Source: JAAXIE01 sp965263155 (GTDB lineage: Bacteria; Chloroflexota; Dehalococcoidia; Lucifugimonadales; JAAXIE01). From it: DNA of 64,000 nt. The translations under genes were made by a program, and so were the position numbers. The notes under the pieces were generated by a model. It saw only the letters and a list, made by a program, of their open reading frames with translations, did no database searches and was not told the origin of the DNA. The DNA lies in NCBI GenBank assembly GCA_965263155.1, contig OZ253586.1, positions 372,001-436,000 of the forward strand, in the 5' to 3' direction. Shown here piece after piece: positions 60,393 through 64,000 of this stretch; positions within the stretch are counted from its first letter, which is position 1; each line of letters starts with the position of its first letter.

Positions 60393-61490
60393 ATGCCAAA
60401 CAAGATCCGCCTAGGGTTTGTGGGTGCGAACGTAAACTCGACCTGGGCCTCTCAGTCTCACTTCCCAGCGCTACTGGCCAGTCCGGATGTGGAGTTTACC
60501 GCAGTTTGCACCACCCGGCCCGAGAGCGCGGAAGAGGCTCGCCAAGCCTTTGGCGCCAAGCTCGCCTTCCACGATTTCCGAGCAATGGTAGTGTCACCGG
60601 AGATCGATGCCGTGGCCGTGGTGGTGCGGGTGCCATCGCACTATGAGGCAACGAAAGCCGCCATCGAAGCTGGCAAGCACGTCTACACCGAGTGGCCCTT
60701 GGGACGGAATACTGCCGAAGCCGAGGAACTTGCAACTCTGGCCCGGGACAAAGGTGTGCAAACCGCAGTGGGTCTGCAATCGCGAGTTAGTCCCGCATTG
60801 CTGTATATCAAGGAACAAATTGAGGCCGGCTATGTAGGCGAGGTGCTCTCATGCCATGTGACCACCATGCGCGATGGCACGTTGGAACGCCCTTCCAGCC
60901 GCACCTGGCCGCGCGATGCCAGCCTAGGCGCAAACACACTGACCATCGCCAACGGACACGTCATTGACGCCCTGCGTTTCGTGGCTGGCAACTTCAGCCG
61001 GGTGGCGTGCATGGTCAGCACCCAAGCAAAGCAATGGTACGACACCGATACCCAGCAGTTTGTGGAAGTCACATCTCCGGACAATGTCCGGGTCAGTGGA
61101 CAGTTGGAGAGCGGCGCGGCAGCGTCGGTCCATGTTGGAGCTGTTCCTTGGGCCGGCAGCGGCTTTCGAATGGAGATCTACGGGCGGGAAGGCACGCTTG
61201 TCGCCACGGGGAGCGTCTCGTCACAGCGCGGTGAGATGCTGAGGGTGCAGGGCGCACGGGGAAGCCATGATCTGCAGGGCCTCGATATACCCGAGCGTTT
61301 CGTTTATGTGCCTCCCGACTTCCCCCGCGGCGATCCCTTCAACGTGGGGCAGATGTATACCCTGTTCGCCGAGGCGGTACGTACCGGACAGAACCGTTTG
61401 CCGACGTTCGATGTAGCGGTTGACCTGCATCGTTTCATCGATACCATTAAACAGGCGTCGGACACGGGCCGGGAGTTGCCGGTTGCCTGA
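60393..61490 (+). CDS. Gfo/Idh/MocA-family oxidoreductase (Gal80-like)
   Basis: An NAD(P)-dependent dehydrogenase-fold protein of 365 aa. The Rossmann motif is LGFVGANVNSTWASQSHFPA, an atypical glycine motif; the region normally holding the EKP catalytic triplet reads HVYTEWPLG, so the lysine is replaced by tryptophan, as in Gal80-like members. The C-terminal substrate-binding domain begins about residue 130 (EVLSCHVTTMRDG) and ends with FDVAVDLHRFIDTIKQAS. It probably acts on a sugar or cyclitol, or only binds one. An AAGGAG site precedes the ATG. Confidence 0.9.
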   Translation: MPNKIRLGFVGANVNSTWASQSHFPALLASPDVEFTAVCTTRPESAEEARQAFGAKLAFHDFRAMVVSPEIDAVAVVVRVPSHYEATKAAIEAGKHVYTEWPLGRNTAEAEELATLARDKGVQTAVGLQSRVSPALLYIKEQIEAGYVGEVLSCHVTTMRDGTLERPSSRTWPRDASLGANTLTIANGHVIDALRFVAGNFSRVACMVSTQAKQWYDTDTQQFVEVTSPDNVRVSGQLESGAAASVHVGAVPWAGSGFRMEIYGREGTLVATGSVSSQRGEMLRVQGARGSHDLQGLDIPERFVYVPPDFPRGDPFNVGQMYTLFAEAVRTGQNRLPTFDVAVDLHRFIDTIKQASDTGRELPVA

Positions 61491-61674
61491 GGCGGCTTTT
61501 CCCCAAAACCCAGAAACACGCTAGCAACCAGAAACCATAAGCGACCCGGAACTAGCGTTAGACCTGTAACATGCTGCCCGGCCTGGTTCACGCCACATGC
61601 TTGAGCCCGACCCGCAAGCTGAACTAGCAGCTGGTCTGGCAGCCGAAATTCGAAGGCCCCGCCATACGGAGTTG

Positions 61675-62436
61675 TTAAGCCGTCACGGCTGCCGGTTCAT
61701 GGGTCTTCAGGAAGCGCCGGGCGTGGGCTACGACTTCGTCGATGTGCTCCTGCGTGTCTTTCCAAGGATAAATGGTCACCTCGGAGTTAGGGGCAAGACT
61801 GGCAACCTCCATCGCGACCTTATAAGGGTGCGCCGGCACATCGTCGGGCGCTATCAGCAGAGGTGTCTGCACGCTACGCACGAAATCTCGGGGAACGGTG
61901 AAAACGAAGTCGGCGCGGTTTGTGTACATGCTGGTCAGGAAATCATGGACGATATCCATCGTGAGTTCAGGACGCTTCTCGCAAAGGGGCGGCCCCCACC
62001 CTGTAATGTTGTTCTGGTAGAAAACATCCGGCATCTCCGGCCTGAACCCGCTGGGTTGCATCATCGCCGCCGCCACAATGCGCTCCGGGGCCAGCCTCAG
62101 CAGGTTGTGGATCATCGGCCCGCCGATGCAGAAGCCCATCACCAGGAACTCCTTGATGCCGAGATGGTCCATCAGCCCAAGCTGGTCATCAGAGTGGGCA
62201 TCCCAAGGGCGGTCGGTCTCCAGTGGGCCACTGGATTGCCCCAGATTAGCGTTGCGTAGGTCGGCGGCGATACAGCGGAAGTCGTCTTTGTAGGTCTCCA
62301 TAGGGTTGAAGGGCACCGACGTCTGCAAGGATGCCAAGCTGGAATTGAGTCCGCCACCCGGAATCACCAGGAGGGGGAATCCCGAACCGGCCTCTTCGTA
62401 GTAGATTCGGGTGGAGCTTCTTTCGTAGAACGGCAT
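61675..62436 (-). CDS. Alpha/beta hydrolase with a cysteine nucleophile
   Basis: A 253-aa alpha/beta-hydrolase-fold enzyme. The oxyanion region is LLVIPGGGLNSS; the nucleophile elbow is VMGFCIGGP (Cys103), a G-x-C-x-G instead of the usual serine, as in dienelactone hydrolases. The acid is probably an Asp of LIAPDDVPAHP and the base the His of DTQEHIDEVVAHARRF. A GGAGGG site lies seven bases before the ATG. No substrate can be assigned. It is convergent with the Gfo/Idh gene. Confidence 0.88.
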   Translation of the reverse strand: MPFYERSSTRIYYEEAGSGFPLLVIPGGGLNSSLASLQTSVPFNPMETYKDDFRCIAADLRNANLGQSSGPLETDRPWDAHSDDQLGLMDHLGIKEFLVMGFCIGGPMIHNLLRLAPERIVAAAMMQPSGFRPEMPDVFYQNNITGWGPPLCEKRPELTMDIVHDFLTSMYTNRADFVFTVPRDFVRSVQTPLLIAPDDVPAHPYKVAMEVASLAPNSEVTIYPWKDTQEHIDEVVAHARRFLKTHEPAAVTA

Positions 62437-64000
62437 GGCGATTTCCCTCCATCAGCGAGTTGCAAAGCTAACTTGATGTGCAACGAGCAGGCAGGCCAGA
62501 TTTTTCGGCACAGCATCGAGAGGTGCCGTGTTGTACGGGATTATGCTTCGCCTGCCTATCCTAGCTTTGAATCTAACCCAAGATAGCTCAAGCGGTCAAG
62601 ATAACGGCCCGGAGAGCCGGGAACTGTTAGATGGAGCGATAGCTCGGTATGAACCGGGCACATCGGGAAACTAAAGACAGGGTGGAGCTACATAGCGCCT
62701 CTCAACTCTCATCTAGCCACCCCAGAGGCCCGTAAAATTCGCTACTCTACCACCACCTTATCATGTAGGAGTACGCCCCTGTTTCGGTAGGCGATCGTAC
62801 TCGGATCATGCTCAAGCGCAGCTTGAACCACCTCCGGCGGAGTGGTACGCGGGTTTCGCGACTGACCCCTACCGCCCCGGGCAGCCATTGCTAGCTCCAC
62901 GCTGATACTATCGGCGCCCTCGGTTCCTTGGCGCGGCAGCGGCAGCTGGCTCAAAGTAGTCGCAAAAGACGCAGCCCAGGCAGCTTGAGACAGTGGAAGA
63001 GGCCCCGGAACCCATCCAGCGAAAATTATGGCCGGCCAAGACAGTCCAAAGGCTTGAGTGAGTCAGATTTTCGCAGACAACGGCAACCTTAACCTCGCCT
63101 TCATGGGCCACCCCCCCGTCCTCGCCGTATTCTTCCGTATCGAGGAGGTACCGCCCATGCACTGATCTGGTGGGCACTATGGCGATATCCCCGCCAACGG
63201 CAGGATGCGTTCTGGAATTTGTGATGCCGCGCTACATCGTCTGAGCTCCATTCAACCTCATCCTCAAACTGAATCGAACCCTTGGTGAGCGCTTGCCTCA
63301 CCCTAGAGGACTCGAACCAGCAACGGACCGAGGTAGCATAATGAGTGCGAGTTTGTATTAGTTCACGTACATCCTACCCAAACTCCCTGATTGACCCTTG
63401 GCAAGCCCTTATTGCTATTGGATGATGCGCTGGGTTTGGTGCGGAGTCTCGGTCGCTTGAAACAGTGAAGGCCCTTGTCCACTAATCGAGGGGGCCTAGG
63501 GATCACCTGTTGGGCCTGCCCGTTAATGGCGCTGATCCCACTGTTGCCCAGTTACGTACATAGCTGGGCCAAGCCGAAGATTGCACGCGGCAAGTTGGGG
63601 GATTGGTGCAACATCGGCGATGCACATGTTGACCTCCAAACAAAGCGCTTCCGGGCGCCTCCCGGGGTAACCTTGGTCAAGTTGTTGGAGCTGGCAAGCC
63701 TTAGACTGTGGCGGCCTGCGAGCGGAATCCCGCCCTAAGAGGCGCGAATGACGCTGCTGGCAGGAGGGAAGCAAGGCGGTTGTGCCTCTTTGGTGCAGTG
63801 GTCCCGCTTGACCGACTGGTGGAAGCTAAACTACGTGACAAGCTGGACGGCGACGTTACGTTAGGCTGGCAGGAAATTGCGCGCCTCGGACCTTGCAGGT
63901 AGGGCTTTCGCAGCATGGTGAGCTAGGGCATAGACCTTCCCCAAGCTGGTACGATCTCCTGGCTGATATTGGGAGACGTGACTTGCGCATGATGTGGGAG
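62437..64000. other. Gene-poor end of the window
   Basis: No gene can be supported. Minus-strand fragments near 62742-63301 (for example SIQFEDEVEWSSDDVARHH and AHEGEVKVAVVCENLTHSS) look protein-like but sit in different frames with stops between, so a decayed gene is likely; I do not recognise the family. 63305-63320 resembles a tRNA T-loop box but has no matching stem. 63300-64000 shows nothing else. Confidence 0.4.

Noticed and set aside
63300..63330. A tRNA-like T-loop box (GGTTCGAGTCC on the minus strand)
   Set aside because: The flanking bases do not form a T-stem, and no acceptor, anticodon or D-arm can be folded around it.

Overview
The window is a high-GC (roughly 60%) bacterial chromosome segment. 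I infer a member of the Chloroflexota, probably Dehalococcoidia or SAR202-like. The grounds are an F420 gamma-glutamyl ligase, a DUF5679 zinc ribbon, decayed Uma2-like and coiled-coil/PD-(D/E)XK-like genes of types common in that phylum, hydantoinase and PIG-L families, and giant cadherin-repeat surface proteins. This is an inference from gene content; no rRNA gene is present.

Layout. 1-9.8 kb: the 3' end of an amidohydrolase, a PHP phosphoesterase, a tiny zinc-ribbon gene, then a minus-strand translation operon nusA-ylxR-infB-rbfA-truB and a sulfur module rrf2-moeB-cysM. 9.9-14.2 kb: a hydantoinase/oxoprolinase pair (hyuA, hyuB) separated by a repeat-rich spacer. 14.3-18.9 kb: a minus-strand potassium-uptake cluster (TrkH channel, three TrkA/RCK-type proteins, a universal stress protein) running into pheA. 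19.1-20.5 kb: divergent cofE and a PduO-type cobalamin adenosyltransferase. 20.7-25.4 kb: a histidine cluster hisH-hisA-(methyltransferase)-hisF-(HAD)-hisIE. 25.5-28.9 kb: a decayed gene, an NHL propeller protein, a PIG-L deacetylase and tRNA-Val.

29-46.6 kb is a surface-protein locus. It holds a 1526-aa secreted cadherin-repeat protein with a near-perfect 1.9 kb internal duplication and a dockerin-like C-terminus. Next is an 871-aa membrane-anchored protein with four copies of a beta-rich domain and a Pro/Thr stalk. After a decayed two-component system comes a roughly 2670-aa membrane-anchored cadherin-like protein, now split by a single in-frame TAG codon.

47-53.2 kb: a histidine phosphatase, an orphan 574-aa coiled-coil protein, hflK-hflC, thioredoxin and a selenocysteine tRNA (selC). 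53.2-55.1 kb, directly behind selC, is a decayed island (AlpA-like regulator, P450 and other broken genes). 55.3-59.0 kb: a biotin-dependent acyl-CoA carboxylase in three genes. 59.5-62.4 kb: a small unknown protein, a Gfo/Idh/MocA oxidoreductase and an alpha/beta hydrolase with a Cys nucleophile. The last 1.5 kb shows no gene I can support.

The most unusual non-coding signal is a repeated element found at 12.06-12.46 kb and 49.54-49.96 kb. Each copy has a sigma70-like promoter with an 18-bp spacer driving an immediate strong hairpin plus T-tract, followed by an array of degenerate CAGCTAC motifs. A diverged third array lies inverted at 27.4-27.7 kb.
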